Below are positions 11,170 to 21,713 of a stretch of 64,000 nt of DNA, one piece after another (the stretch's first letter is position 1; every line of letters starts with the position of its first letter). Origin of the DNA: Stratiolaelaps scimitus (lineage: Eukaryota; Arthropoda; Arachnida; Mesostigmata; Laelapidae). The notes below the pieces were generated by a model that saw only the letters and a program-made list of their open reading frames with translations, was not told where the DNA came from and did not search any database. Made by a program: the position numbers and the translations under genes. The stretch is from positions 62,001 to 126,000 of the forward strand of contig JABWDB010000012.1 of assembly GCA_019614645.1 (NCBI GenBank), written 5' to 3'.

Positions 11170-11974
11170 TCTGATGCTAGTGTGTCTGGGCTGTACTCCG
11201 GTCACAATCGAATGATTTAAGTCTTACGTATCTAGAAGGAGTCAGACTGTGAAAGTCGGTTGTGTTAAGTCCGCATGGGAAGCGGTGTGCATGGCACACA
11301 TGGTGGGTGTGTATAGAGGTATATCTCGTAGGACTCAAATCATTCAGAATGATGCTCTGAGAGCTATGCTTGGTAGAAGCCGTACCATCAAGTTCCTGTT
11401 GATGATCTAGATACCTTAAATGATTTGCTCTCATTTTTTTCCAAAAAAAAAAGAAAACAAATAAGGGGTAGGTATTTCCGTCTTTCCTCATAAATAAAAA
11501 AAATGATTTGCTCTCGGTCGATAGGCTTTACATTATGAGTATTGCTCTATATGCATGAGGATTACGAAAGGTCGGATTGCGCCTGAAATCTCATTCCCAC
11601 TCATCCCCATCACTATCCCCTCTAACCGCCGTGCTACCACGTTTAAGATACCTTTCGTTTCAAATGAAACTGGTAGACGCACTCTCGCCCTCTGCCTACA
11701 GCTTACCCTCTGCCTGGTATGCCCTTCCTCAAGAAACTCGCTCACCGACTTCTGTGATTAAGTTTTTAAGAGAGGTTCATAAAAATATCACTAGGTTGCC
11801 ATAATTCAAATAGGTAGAAATGTATATAATTAGTAAGAATGTGTAAATAATGACGCGGGATAATTAAAATCAAACGGTACTGTCGATGTATTGTGAACGG
11901 TGACATTTATTTTTACTTATAACTTTCTACGAGGACCTCGGCAATGTAACAGTTGCAGGTTCCGTCAATAAACC
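11170..11974 (+). mobile_element. CR1-like LINE 3' fragment, interrupted by a short insertion
   Basis: Readable pieces of the ORF2 C-terminus appear in several frames. RRTQIIQNDALRAMLG (about 11325-11370) resembles the 'L..IQN.ALR.I' stretch after the RT of CR1/Jockey-type elements. DDLDTLNDLL continues as SVDRLYIMSIALYMHED across the insertion at 11433-11500. SAYSLPSAWYALPQETRS (about 11690-11740) is the terminal 'LWNSLP'-type motif. The 3' UTR ends with TTGCAGGTTCCGTC then AATAAACC (AATAAA at 11967-11972), a tail shared with the loci at 3.66, 28.5, 40.9, 54.4 and 63.8 kb. It is 5'-truncated and frameshifted, and thus dead. Clade assignment is by motif memory only. Confidence 0.65.
11433..11500 (+). 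mobile_element. short poly(A)-tailed (SINE-like) insertion with 15-bp target-site duplication
   Basis: The 68-bp insert is flanked by perfect copies of AAATGATTTGCTCTC (11418-11432 and 11501-11515). Deleting the insert plus one flank restores the reading LNDLLSVDRLYIM of the host LINE, so the event is an insertion. The insert has an A-rich 5' part, the core GGGGTAGGTATTTCCGT (11465-11481), then CCTCATAAATAAAAA. The same core and tail occur at 52241-52277, also with a 15-bp duplication. The mechanism fits target-primed reverse transcription of a short RNA. I cannot identify the source RNA. Confidence 0.8.
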
Positions 11975-12079
11975 ATACTCTGTATCGTAGTGTATTCATT
12001 GCCCTGGGGATCCTATATAAAGTAAAACACACACTTCAGAATCAGACAATTCAGCTACTATCTATCGTTGACATAAAGA

Positions 12080-12620
12080 CGAAATGGTTGACAGATGTTT
12101 GTATTAAGACAGCGTACACCGAGTACATCTTCGCCGTGTTCGTGGACTTTAAATCAGCGTTCGACCTATCGGCAAGGGACACGGTTGTTCTCCGTCCTCC
12201 TGAAATACCTACCGGTTCGACTTAGAAGTCCCAGAGACATCGTGAAGATAATTCTGCACGCTGACGATCTGGTTATTTATGCTCGAAGCCGCTTTCAGGA
12301 CAGAAGGTATTGGCGCGCCTCACGGTTGCCACTGAACTGGATTTCAAGGTCAATATCTCAAAAAAGGAAGCCATGAAATTCACACGGAGTGGCCGTCCGG
12401 CGTCAAGCGACACGCTGTATTACGCTGGAACAGCTATCCCTTAAGTCAAAAGGTTCCAATACCTGGGCATATGCATATCGAAGGATGCCAAAGGTTTCTG
12501 CCACCACATCAAAGAAAGATTTCGATATGTTTCAGATATGTATATATATGTTGTTAACTGGCTACCCGATAAGGGTGAATAAACGAAACGATGTATTAAG
12601 ACAGCATTAAGACTAATCAA
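12080..12620 (+). pseudogene. non-LTR reverse transcriptase fragment (palm region)
   Basis: Motif A reads AVFVDFKSAFD (about 12134-12165). A deletion of most of the sequence to motif B follows, and a new frame gives RQGTRLFSVLL, the usual 'RQG..LSPLLF' motif. Next comes the catalytic LHADDLVIYA (HADD at 12257-12268, with His in place of the usual Tyr). Further along, frames give AMKFTRSGRPASS and VKRFQYLGICIS, matching the 'K...F..G... V..FKYLG' stretch after the active site. The pieces need at least three frame changes. I cannot assign the clade safely. It abuts the 3' end of the CR1-like fragment, which suggests that one inserted next to or into the other. Confidence 0.8.
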
Positions 12621-12856
12621 GTATAAAGAACGGATGATCTGGTCGAATTTAATATAATACACTATCAAAGAAATAACGCCGTGGACGTTAAATGTTGGCT
12701 GTGAGTCAGCCCATAAAATGTTCTGTACTGTATCCAGGCTCTATAGGCTCTCTTCGTTAGTTTCAAGGCGGCATTCTATTCCGGTCCACTCTATTGGGCA
12801 AATTTGCAGAATATGGAGCTCCTAACAATCTGCTGAGTCTGTTAACAAATGCTATA

Positions 12857-13245
12857 GGCTAGTTAGCAGTGAGGGGGCCGTGGCAGCCTAGAGTTTCGAA
12901 GGTAAGAAGGGAAAAAGGTGAGTTGCCTGGAAGGTGGCGTACTTCCGTAGCTTGGCCCGCTCTTCACGGGATGCCACGTAACCGGGGATGGATGCACAGT
13001 GGTTGACGTAAGAAGATGCTAGAGTGTCAACCACCGTGCCATCCTCCAGGTGGAAGGGATAAGGGTGAGGCCGTCAGGGCGGCGCCCGTTTGCAGAGTCG
13101 AGCACCTGCGGCTCTTTTGTGCAAGGGATAGCGGCGGACAGGACGGCCCTCACGAGCGTGCCATTAAGCATCATGTGTCGCGGTTGGCGACCTGTGTTGC
13201 GCTCGCACGAAAGGAAGTGGTGGCCATTCTTTGTGACTGAGTGCC
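12857..13245 (-). mobile_element. RLE-type retrotransposon fragment, copy D
   Basis: The minus strand reads GHHFLSCERNTGRQPRHMML, then RAVLSAAIPCTKEP and GRRPDGLTLIP. This is the CCHC tail and first half of the restriction-like endonuclease seen in copies B and C. Compared with copy B, a short deletion removes the codons for about RGQHLVW just before the second catalytic Asp and shifts the frame; GTVVDTL resumes in another frame. The CxxC half of the knuckle is degraded (CWHSVTKN). Homology runs out at 12857 in the region matching CACGGCCCCCTCACTGC of copy B. Confidence 0.8.
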
Positions 13246-13249
13246 AGCA

Positions 13250-15425
13250 CCAACTCTGCTGACCAAGGTTTCCTAAAACCGAATTGACTAGGCGAAAAAA
13301 TCTAATAGCATCAAGAAAGTTTTCAAGCCAAGAGACAGTATCAATCAAAATTACTCTCTAGAACTGAGCATCGACCATAGCTTCATGCACGAAACTTGCA
13401 TCCGCCTCGTTCGAAAGTCAGATGCAGTATATAAGGCGGTCAACCATAACTGAAAGGCGCATGACAATATTAATAATCGACTTATCGAAAGCAACTTTAC
13501 TTGAGACAGCTAAAAAGCTAACTCGCCAAACGGATTAAGTGATGTTGAGTCTGAGTTGATCTTCCTCAGTACGAACAGGTAACTAACCAGGTAAAAATGA
13601 TTGAAGTGCCAATACAGTCTACCCATTAAGCCTCGGAAATCGTTGCCCCTCTTATGTAACATTGACTTATAATAAATGACCACACGTGACGACGTCGATT
13701 TGTTCGTCTTCCATGTCGACCGAAACCCTCCGATATTCGTCCTGCAGAAGTCTCTGCTGGTATCTGGTAATGGCCCACATTCTGGCCTTTTGCTGATGCT
13801 GTACACAGTTTGTCTTGTCGCGCTCAAGAGCGTCTGCGTACGAGACCATTGTACATATACATTGTTGTAGACAGTGTTCCCGTCGCTACAAAAACATGCC
13901 TTGACTGTGCTGTGAGTCTATCCGCCCTGGTTGCTAGCACTTCTATAAACGAGCAGAGAGAAAGAGAGAAACTAAGAACTTGTGAAAGTATAATTACACA
14001 CTGTGATTGGCACTGCTTACTTCCATGAGTGTTTTTAATCGACCCTCCTGGCCGACCGACCAATCACTCGCTTCATAGCCTACCATCCTGGCGCTGTACC
14101 CAGCTGCTTTGCTTGCTAGAGTAGAATTGTCGCCGTCGCAAATTTTCTGAGCCATCACGACCGTCTGGGCGATTGCTTTTACTGCTGCTGCTGTCGCTGT
14201 ACTTCTCCCCCCAGTAGTACTGTAGACTGTCCTACAGCTACAGCTTAGCGGTGGCGGCAACGGCAGCTTTGGGGTCCGAATCATATCCACGCTGCCAATC
14301 GCAGTGACGCACGCTGTTCGACCTTGCCAAAGGCCGCCCATGTGAACGACGACGACCACGGCTACATCGGATACATCGCGTTAACGCTGATAGCGGCACT
14401 GAGTTCCTATTACGGCTCAGAGCCTCTATCGGATGCTATCATATGGAAGATGGGATTTGTACGTCCGTCTATTCGCGTTCGGTACGCCGTATGTGTCAAG
14501 CAGTGATGTTAAGTACACTTTAAGAATAATTATCTTAACAACTTGGAGCGATCATAGATTAAGCTTTGGGAGTTGTTGATTGTTTTAGATATTGCAAAAT
14601 TGCCGTGTCCTGAAGGGTCCGAGGCAGAAACGAGTCGATTGAGAGTTTGTCTTACAAACTCTTCACTAAATATACATTTCGTTCCAATTTACATTATTGT
14701 ACTTTCCGCAGTAAAGTATAGCTAAATTTCCTTCCGGTTACATCTTCATTAAATACTATGATAAGGAAGTATTCTCACCCTGAAACCGACGAAATGACTG
14801 AAATTAATTACCTTACCTGGCCGGGGACCCTAGATAATGCAGAGTTGTGCCTGAATCGTTCACCATGCCTGATGAACAAAAGATACAATACATCGTCACA
14901 AAGCTGACGGCCTCATGTACAGCTGACCCATCCCTTTTCTCAGTATGTGTACTCCAGCTGATTGTAAGTGAAACCTTCTCCTTGTAGATAGCTGACTTTT
15001 AAAGAGCGGTTAAGCGATGTAGATATAACACATGAGGCTGTGATTAATGGGCGTTCCCTACCCAGAAACGTTGAATACCATTCTTCAAACACATTTGCCG
15101 ACAAATTTGGCGGACAGGCCAGCGTTCGTAAGACTAAATAAATAATTTATGTGAATATAACCGGCGAGCTGCTCATGAAATGATGAAGTTATTCACCGAA
15201 CGCCGAATGGTCCATTTGGTTGACACTGGTTGTTGACATGCAATGCGTAGACGTCGGCCAAGTTAACTATACGGCGGGCCCGGGCCAACGTCGCCATGAT
15301 TTCGGAGATTTTTACTGTAGCAAATTTTCAGTTATTCTATTGCATGTTGTATTGTACTTAGTTTACTTAGAGACTTAACATAAAACGTCCATGGTTACTT
15401 GTTGTCGCTATATTCACGAGGATCG
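13250..15425. other. no recognisable gene
   Basis: Neither strand shows a supported coding region. 14040-14350 is somewhat GC-richer with GCTGCTG-type runs. The rest is AT-rich. Confidence 0.5.
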
Positions 15426-15429
15426 AACT

Positions 15430-16173
15430 TCTCTGGCCTCAGCGCCACACGTTGCTGATCAAGCTCGTCTCCGGGCTGTCGACAGGCCTGGTGCGGGGGC
15501 ACGGCTCCACGCTCTGCCCTCCTCGTCCCTTGGCACTGCTCTCGACGATCTCTCCCTCTGCTTCTGTGTTGGCCTCCTCTTCGGAGCCCTTGTGGTTGCG
15601 GCCCACAGCTGCGAGCGTTGCGGGGACCCTGTCGCAACGAATAGCCACCACGGACTCTCGTGCGAACGCAGTGCCGGTTGCTATCCGCGACAAACGATGC
15701 TTAATGACACGCTCGTGGTGGCCCTCCACTCCGCCGGTATCCCTTGCACAAGAGAGCCACAGGGCTTCGACACTTCCGACGGGCGCCGCCCTGACGACCT
15801 CACTCTTATCCCCTTCCACCGAGGCCAGCACCTTGTGTGGGATGGCACGGTGATTGACACTCTAGCACCTTCTTATGTCAACCACTGTGCAACCACCCCC
15901 GGTTACGCGGTAGCGCGTGCGGAGCGGGCCAAGCTGCGGAAGTACGCCGCACTCCAAGCAACCCACTTTTTTTCTCCCCTTGCTTTTGAGTTAGGCGGGC
16001 ACGGCCCCCTCACTGCGAACTTCCTCGAAGGGGGTCTACCATACGCTGATCCGCACCACCGGGAACAAGCGCGCAGAATCTTTCCTTCTGCAACGCCTGT
16101 CCCTCGCTGTGCAGAGAGGCAATGCCATCGCCTTCCTCGGGACAATGTCGGCCTCAGCCCCGGTCCCAGCTAA
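15430..16173 (+). pseudogene. C-terminal half of retrotransposon ORF: CCHC knuckle plus restriction-like endonuclease
   Basis: This is an open frame of about 250 codons without a 5' start of its own; the ATG at 15391 is upstream flank. Numbering from that ATG, residues 35-49 read GARLHALPSSSLGTA, the conserved lead-in of this family. C74, C77, H86 or H87 and C91 (HSCERCGDP...HHGLSC) form a CCHC knuckle. G131-D136 reads GRRPDD with P134 and D135; D151 lies in VWDGTVIDT, and AERAKLRKYAAL at 178-189 follows. This order, CCHC then (R/K)PD...D.T...K..KY..L, matches the restriction-like endonuclease of R2-group elements, which nicks the target DNA. No frameshift is visible, unlike in copies C and D. 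It lacks RT and cannot act alone. Confidence 0.85.
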
Positions 16174-16232
16174 TCCCCCCTATACCCTCCCATAATCCCT
16201 ATAATTAATTTCTAATTACTGTATGTTTGAAT
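15430..16232 (+). mobile_element. RLE-type retrotransposon 3' fragment, copy B
   Basis: Homology to copy C begins near 15430 (TGGCCTCAGCGCCACACGTT is shared) and runs to the 3' end. That end is a C-rich stretch, then TTCTAATTACTGTATGTTTG and AATAAA at about 16228. Copy C ends in nearly the same bases. The 5' truncation just after the RT suggests incomplete reverse transcription. Confidence 0.85.
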
Positions 16233-16875
16233 AAACAACACATACTGACCAGATTTAGAAATCTCACTTAAAATACCTGAATTTCTATTGCGGGATCACT
16301 AGATTGTAACCGGTATGTAATTTTACCATTCCTACACGCGCAGTAAATTCGTCTATATAAGTAGGCGTCTTGTGATAGCCTATTCAAATGCTCACGGCAT
16401 ACCTTGATACATGTAGCAGGGTTTGCACAAACATTGTTTCACAACATCACATTTAAACGACGCATTATCTAATCAATCTAATCAACCACAATCTATACGG
16501 GAAACTCTTGCAACTGCAGTCATTTGTTACAATCCGAAATGTCCATCTAGTCTTTGACGACAAGCTGTTTCTTCACCGGTATAGGCATTAGCTTTCTAAT
16601 CGTATGTTAGGGTCGACGTTTGGCACACCTCCTCGTTATCAAGCACCATCGCAATCGGCGATCATCGCGGTCACCGAGAAAGAACAGATGCTTGCTGATG
16701 TTGTTGTAGAAAGCGCATTCGCTGCAGGGGTCGCACAAAACTTACGCCAAGAGAGAACTCTCTTAGAACATAGAGCGAGATCATTTGTTTGCGAGATATC
16801 TGTTTTAATTTTGATGCAGTATCTGTCGGGTTCAAATCGGGCTCAACCGAATGACCAAGAGATTAGTCACATATG

Positions 16876-16905
<30 letters not shown>
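16876..16905. repeat. (AT)15 microsatellite
   Basis: This is a perfect 30-bp dinucleotide run. Confidence 0.95.
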
Positions 16906-16907
<2 letters not shown>

Positions 16908-18097
16908 CTCACACGATAGCATTGAGTCCAGAAAATTTGAAAGCGTTATTAACAGGCATCCCGTTTTTATAGCCCTCAAATAATCATCTAATCAAAAAAT
17001 AATAGCGAACAATCTACACTGTGCATTGCATCGAAACTGAAATGTGTTTCCTACTTCGGAAAGTTTCTTGCTTCCATGGCTTTTCATCAACTCTAATACG
17101 ATTTGCTGGCATAAACGGACATGGTACACACTCCCTGTGTGGCTTAGCAGAAGAAGTATATTTTTACTTGATTCAATTACAAGGAATTGTCCAAAAACAA
17201 GCCTACGATGTTGTTCTCCCTATGTATTGTCTCAGCTATAAACGACGGTCGAATTTGGTGCAGTCAGGTCAGTCTGCTTTTATTTTACCATCATCATCAG
17301 CAGAAGTAGCAGCAGGATAAATGGTGAATATCATTTCTTAGGGCCGACCCCGGCCTGTTCTCCTACTCATTAGTGTGCGCGGAAAGGTCCGTCGGAACAT
17401 CAGATAGGAAACATACGAGCTGTCCGGTTGCAGAAACAGTAATCGAATTAATGATTCACACAAATATATAAATAGCTGCCTGATGAATTTCCTTTGCTTA
17501 TTAACCGCGATGTTTAATGTTACGAGTTGCTGTAGTCATCGTAGTAGTCGTTTTATTCTTCGTTTTCTACCATTATCGGATCATCGACAATCCGGCGGTG
17601 GTTCCCATCCGCTGGTATATGCCTGCCTGGCTCGAGTGAGCTGCTTGGCGGTTGCAAACACCGATAATCGATCGATCCGGTTAAAGCTGAGGAGCCGGGA
17701 GAAGGCTTCCGTCGGCGGTCTCCGGCACCGCAATCAACGGACGACGATCACGGTCAAATATGAATCAGAGAAAAATTATTACCATGTAACTCACGCACAG
17801 TGGTTGGTACCATCACATGCCAGTGAAGGTCTAGGGCTCCTTTGACGGGCGCGGAGCCCGACCTCGCCGAAGCCAGCACAAGATTCTGGTCGAAGCAGAC
17901 GCACCAGCAAGTCGAGTCTAGCCGCAGTCACGCAGTAGCAATCGTGGTTGTATTGGTAACTTACTGCTGAGCTATGGCAAAGATTAATTCAACACGATTG
18001 GCTATGTTGGCTCCGAAATCACTACCAGCACCAGCAGTCAGACAAGATACCAGGCGTACGGTATTAGTCCCTATCCATCTAGACACCTACCTATCTA

Positions 18098-18122
18098 CCA
18101 CCACCACCACCATCACCACCAC
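18098..18122. repeat. (CAC)n microsatellite
   Basis: This CAC/CAT triplet run produces a spurious Thr-rich ORF. Confidence 0.9.
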
Positions 18123-19559
18123 ACTGATGATGGTGATGAAGTTGTTGTGTTATTGCCAGCATCATCAAATTTTTTTTTATTATTATTAAAATACGTGTGC
18201 ATCTGCTGCCTCTGTATATGTTTGTGTGTGAGCTATATCTGTATCTGGTTTCTGTTGTGTTCTGATATCGGGGAGTCCCTTTGCACTGCTTCCCCGGCTC
18301 TCGCTTATTTTTAGATCTGCTGTAAGTTAAGCTGACGCGATGAAGGATAACGCACGCAGCCTCGGTATTCGACCCGAGTGGTGTTCACAGAAAGCTGTTA
18401 ATAATAGGTAGTGGGCTGCCGTAAACGTCCTCATAGAATGAATATTAACGTGTCGTTAAGTCCCCCTCCTCACCCCTCGGCTGTCCCCGGGCATTACTGA
18501 AGAACGATGCACGCAGCGGAGATGGATGGCGAAAATAACAATAATAATAATGGTAAAAGTAGCATAGGATTAGCAGTACACAGTATATGCTTGTCTTTTG
18601 TTGATGTTGTTACAATCTGTAAGGTTTCCTTCGTTTAGAAAGGTTCTCTCCTGTTCTTGAACGATACATCTATCTATCTACGTGGGCGTGAGTGCAAAAC
18701 TAGACAATTTTCAACCAGGCTTATTTCATTCCGCATTAATTCATATATAAAGATGCTAGGAGTCTGCTTAACCACCTCTGTAGACACGTGGCTTACACAA
18801 CCGGAAATAATAGAAATAAACAATGAAGCACGTGTCCAAATTGGAAATAATTCCATAGGTGTTGTTAAATAATGCCATTTCCCTGCTTTTATTATGGATT
18901 GTTATAGTATCTGAATGAGATCACAGTAACAAGATCTTTTTTGAAACCCTGACCTCGTTGAAAGTGAGCGCGTTTAATTTACGAGTACACGACCAAGCTG
19001 AACAAACATCATTCGGCCCTTGGTTGATTTGCTGCGCTCGAAGGAAGAATAGAGGAATGAACGCCAAAAGTGTGGTTGTGGCTGCATTTACCACTGTTGT
19101 CTTGACAACTAATTTACGTCCTCACAGTTCTCACAGGCTAGCGGCGGCAAAAGCACATTTTCATTACGTACTAGTGGGGGCAACAATACCTATTCCCAAC
19201 ACGCCAGCCACATACCGTCACATACTAAGCAAATTTTACTACTACAAGCACTGCTGTTACTTGTTTGAATGTTATTTCCAACTACCTTTTCAGTATCCGT
19301 TCGTAGTACGTTCAATCCATTCGAAAGAATTGCATATTCGCTAGGTGATAATCCCACACGGGAACAATGAGACACACACACACACAGAGCTTGTCCCCCC
19401 AGCTCCTGTTGTCTGTTCGAAGCTCATCGACATATACAGTTTTATCGGCAGGATTTTTCTGTAGGGCTCCGTCTCCTTGTTTGGCATTGCCAATCGCAAT
19501 TGTCTGGGCGGAAGTTTTTCTCGACAAGTTCCTTTAGTGGTGGAAGGCGTTTGCGGTTG

Positions 19560-21660
19560 CTATTGGCTCGTTGCTGAGTAGGTGACTAGTTGTGCTAACT
19601 GGTGCTTTGCAGTTGTGTTTTTTCGTTTCTACCACCTAACCGTTCAGCCTATAGCTCAGCGCTTAGCTCCAACGCTTCTGCACGGGGTTCTGGCATTGCA
19701 CTCTCCCTCCGCTGTTCGTTCATCCGTCGGCAGCGACGACGACGACGCCGACGATGGCGACGGCTTCTCTCTATAGGCGGTGTGCCCGCGGCGGCAGCGT
19801 CAACAACAGCAGCTGCAGCACAGCCCGCGCGATCGAGTCACAACGAACAAGTCAAGGTTGGCATTGAAGGTGGTCGTCAACCGACCAACAAACATCAGCA
19901 GCGCGTGCCTAGTAGTACCTGGTGTAGTGCTAGATGCCTGTGGCATGGGCTTTAACATAGTGGCTGTTGACTCACTACGTCGACGAGCATCGTCATCGAA
20001 GCCCCCTCCTTCGGGGGTTGCCATTCGTTGGTGTGTCTAAGCCGAAGTGTGTATGCTTGTGTGTGTGTATGTGTTTGCTGGACTGCTGTAGCTTTACCTG
20101 ATGCTGCTGAACCAGCGGTTTGTTAGACGTCAAGCTGCTGTCTGCTACTGACGTTCATATTGATAGTTGTTGTTGGCGTTGTTGTAGTAGTCATATTTCT
20201 GCTAGGAACCGAAGGGAACCGCAGAACCGCTGATAAACAGACTGCTGCAGCTGTCTAGACATCATGTGTTTAGTTGGATTACTATGGATAGTAGGGACTT
20301 CAGCTCAAAATGCCCCTTTCCTCTGGTATAGCCAGCTTCGTCTCATGGCATCGACTACGGACAGACTTGAGCTTGAGCTGAAGTCGAACTACTGCTGTTG
20401 ATATCGGTTTATATTGGCTCGGTGGCTGCGGGAGCTGCTGTGTTCGCGTTGCCGTTGCTGCTGCTGCTGTGAGGGCTACCCAGCATCACTACGACCGGTG
20501 TTCGGCTTCGACGATTTCAGCTCTTCAGCACAGACACATAGACAAACGCTCATAGATACGCGCGTAGCGAAGAGGGAGAGCGGTCGCCGCGACAGAGGCG
20601 AGGAGTGAATACTGGAAGACCACACGAAGAACGACGGGCCCCGGCGTTGTGTGCTACTGTGGTTGAAGCTGCCGTTGTTACCGCTCAAACGGTGGCTGCG
20701 AGCACCAAGGTTCCTGGGTGATCTCCTCTCCGTAGCGGAGCACCTATCGCCCGATGATCCGCAGCGGTATCACGCGAACTTCGCAACCTCAGAAGCTCGG
20801 AAGCGTGTCGACTGTACGGGACGAGCGCTGCTATCGCAAACGGCAGGCGCACACTGCGGCGCGGCCAATACCATGTCATATACAGTGTATTTAGCAAAGT
20901 CTCAACAAAGGAGAAACGCGTAGAGAGAAAGGAACAACCCGAACTGCGACTAGATTTGTGTCGAGTAGAAGTTATCAGTGTGCACTCATCGTAGCACAAC
21001 AGCCGCCACCCATGTAGCTTCGGTACGAGCCATTGATTTTGTGTTTTGTCGTCGTCGTCATTCAATTCTTGTCTCGTGTCTTCTGTGTGTGTGTGTGTGT
21101 GTGCTTGTGGGAGAGAACGCGTCATCCTAAGTGAACTTACAAAGGCTACATGTATTAGCCAGTATTAGTCATCGACAGCAACGGCCGTGGCAGCACAGCA
21201 GTAGCATATACGACAACAGAAAATAAGAGCACAACGCCGACGTGTCAATGCATCATACAGTGTGAGACATAATCGCCGCATGATATAACCTGCTCCCACT
21301 TGAAGACGCCTGTTGGTGCTACCGATTGACCGTGCCTGGTGCAGTGGAAACGCGTAATGTAGTGCAGGGACCTACAGAAGCGGTGCAAACGTCCTCAACA
21401 ACGACAACTTTGTATCAACCAGCAGCGACATCTCTGACCAAGAGGTTCCATTTATCGGCGTGCCTGCTTTTGTTTGTGTGCGAGTGTACCATTGAGATAT
21501 ATAAATTCGACTTCCGAGACATCGTCTGAGGCTAGTTCGTATCGTCTGTGGCCGTTTGTTTGTGTCTCTGTCCGCCAGCTGTTCAGAGAACAGAACTGTT
21601 AAGTGGTGCGAAGAGAACCGGAGAGAGCCACTATTTTGAGGTAAATTTCAAAAAATATCG
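19560..21660. other. GC-richer, triplet-rich island; possible noncoding exon or regulatory DNA
   Basis: About 2 kb is distinctly GC-richer than its flanks, with many CTG/CAG, GTT and CAA triplets. Examples are GACGACGACGACGCC near 19735 and GTTGCTGCTGCTGCTG near 20453. The ORFs on both strands are low-complexity products of these triplets. A (GT)10 run lies at 21084-21103. A plausible splice donor GAG|GTAAAT follows at 21640/21641. Long, triplet-rich 5' UTR exons occur in arthropod regulatory genes, but no coding sequence or acceptor supports a gene here. Confidence 0.3.
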
Positions 21661-21681
21661 CACAATAAACAGCTCCCCGCC

Positions 21682-21713
21682 CACACACATTTGGGACGTC
21701 CCAAATGTGTGTG
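21682..21713. repeat. perfect 32-bp palindrome
   Basis: The centre is GAC|GTC at 21697/21698. The 16-bp arms CACACACATTTGGGAC and GTCCCAAATGTGTGTG are exact reverse complements with no loop. Confidence 0.9.

Larger units (their letters stand above)
16233..19555. other. no recognisable gene; simple repeats
   Basis: This is AT-rich to moderately GC-rich DNA without a supported gene. It holds a (TA)n run at 16876-16905 and a CAC-rich run at 18098-18122. The 120-codon ORF at 17483-17845 has no recognisable domain. Confidence 0.5.

Noticed and set aside
15439..15831. 130-codon minus-strand ORF opposite copy B
   Set aside because: It is a shadow of the RLE frame on the plus strand, whose knuckle and PD...D motifs identify the true strand.
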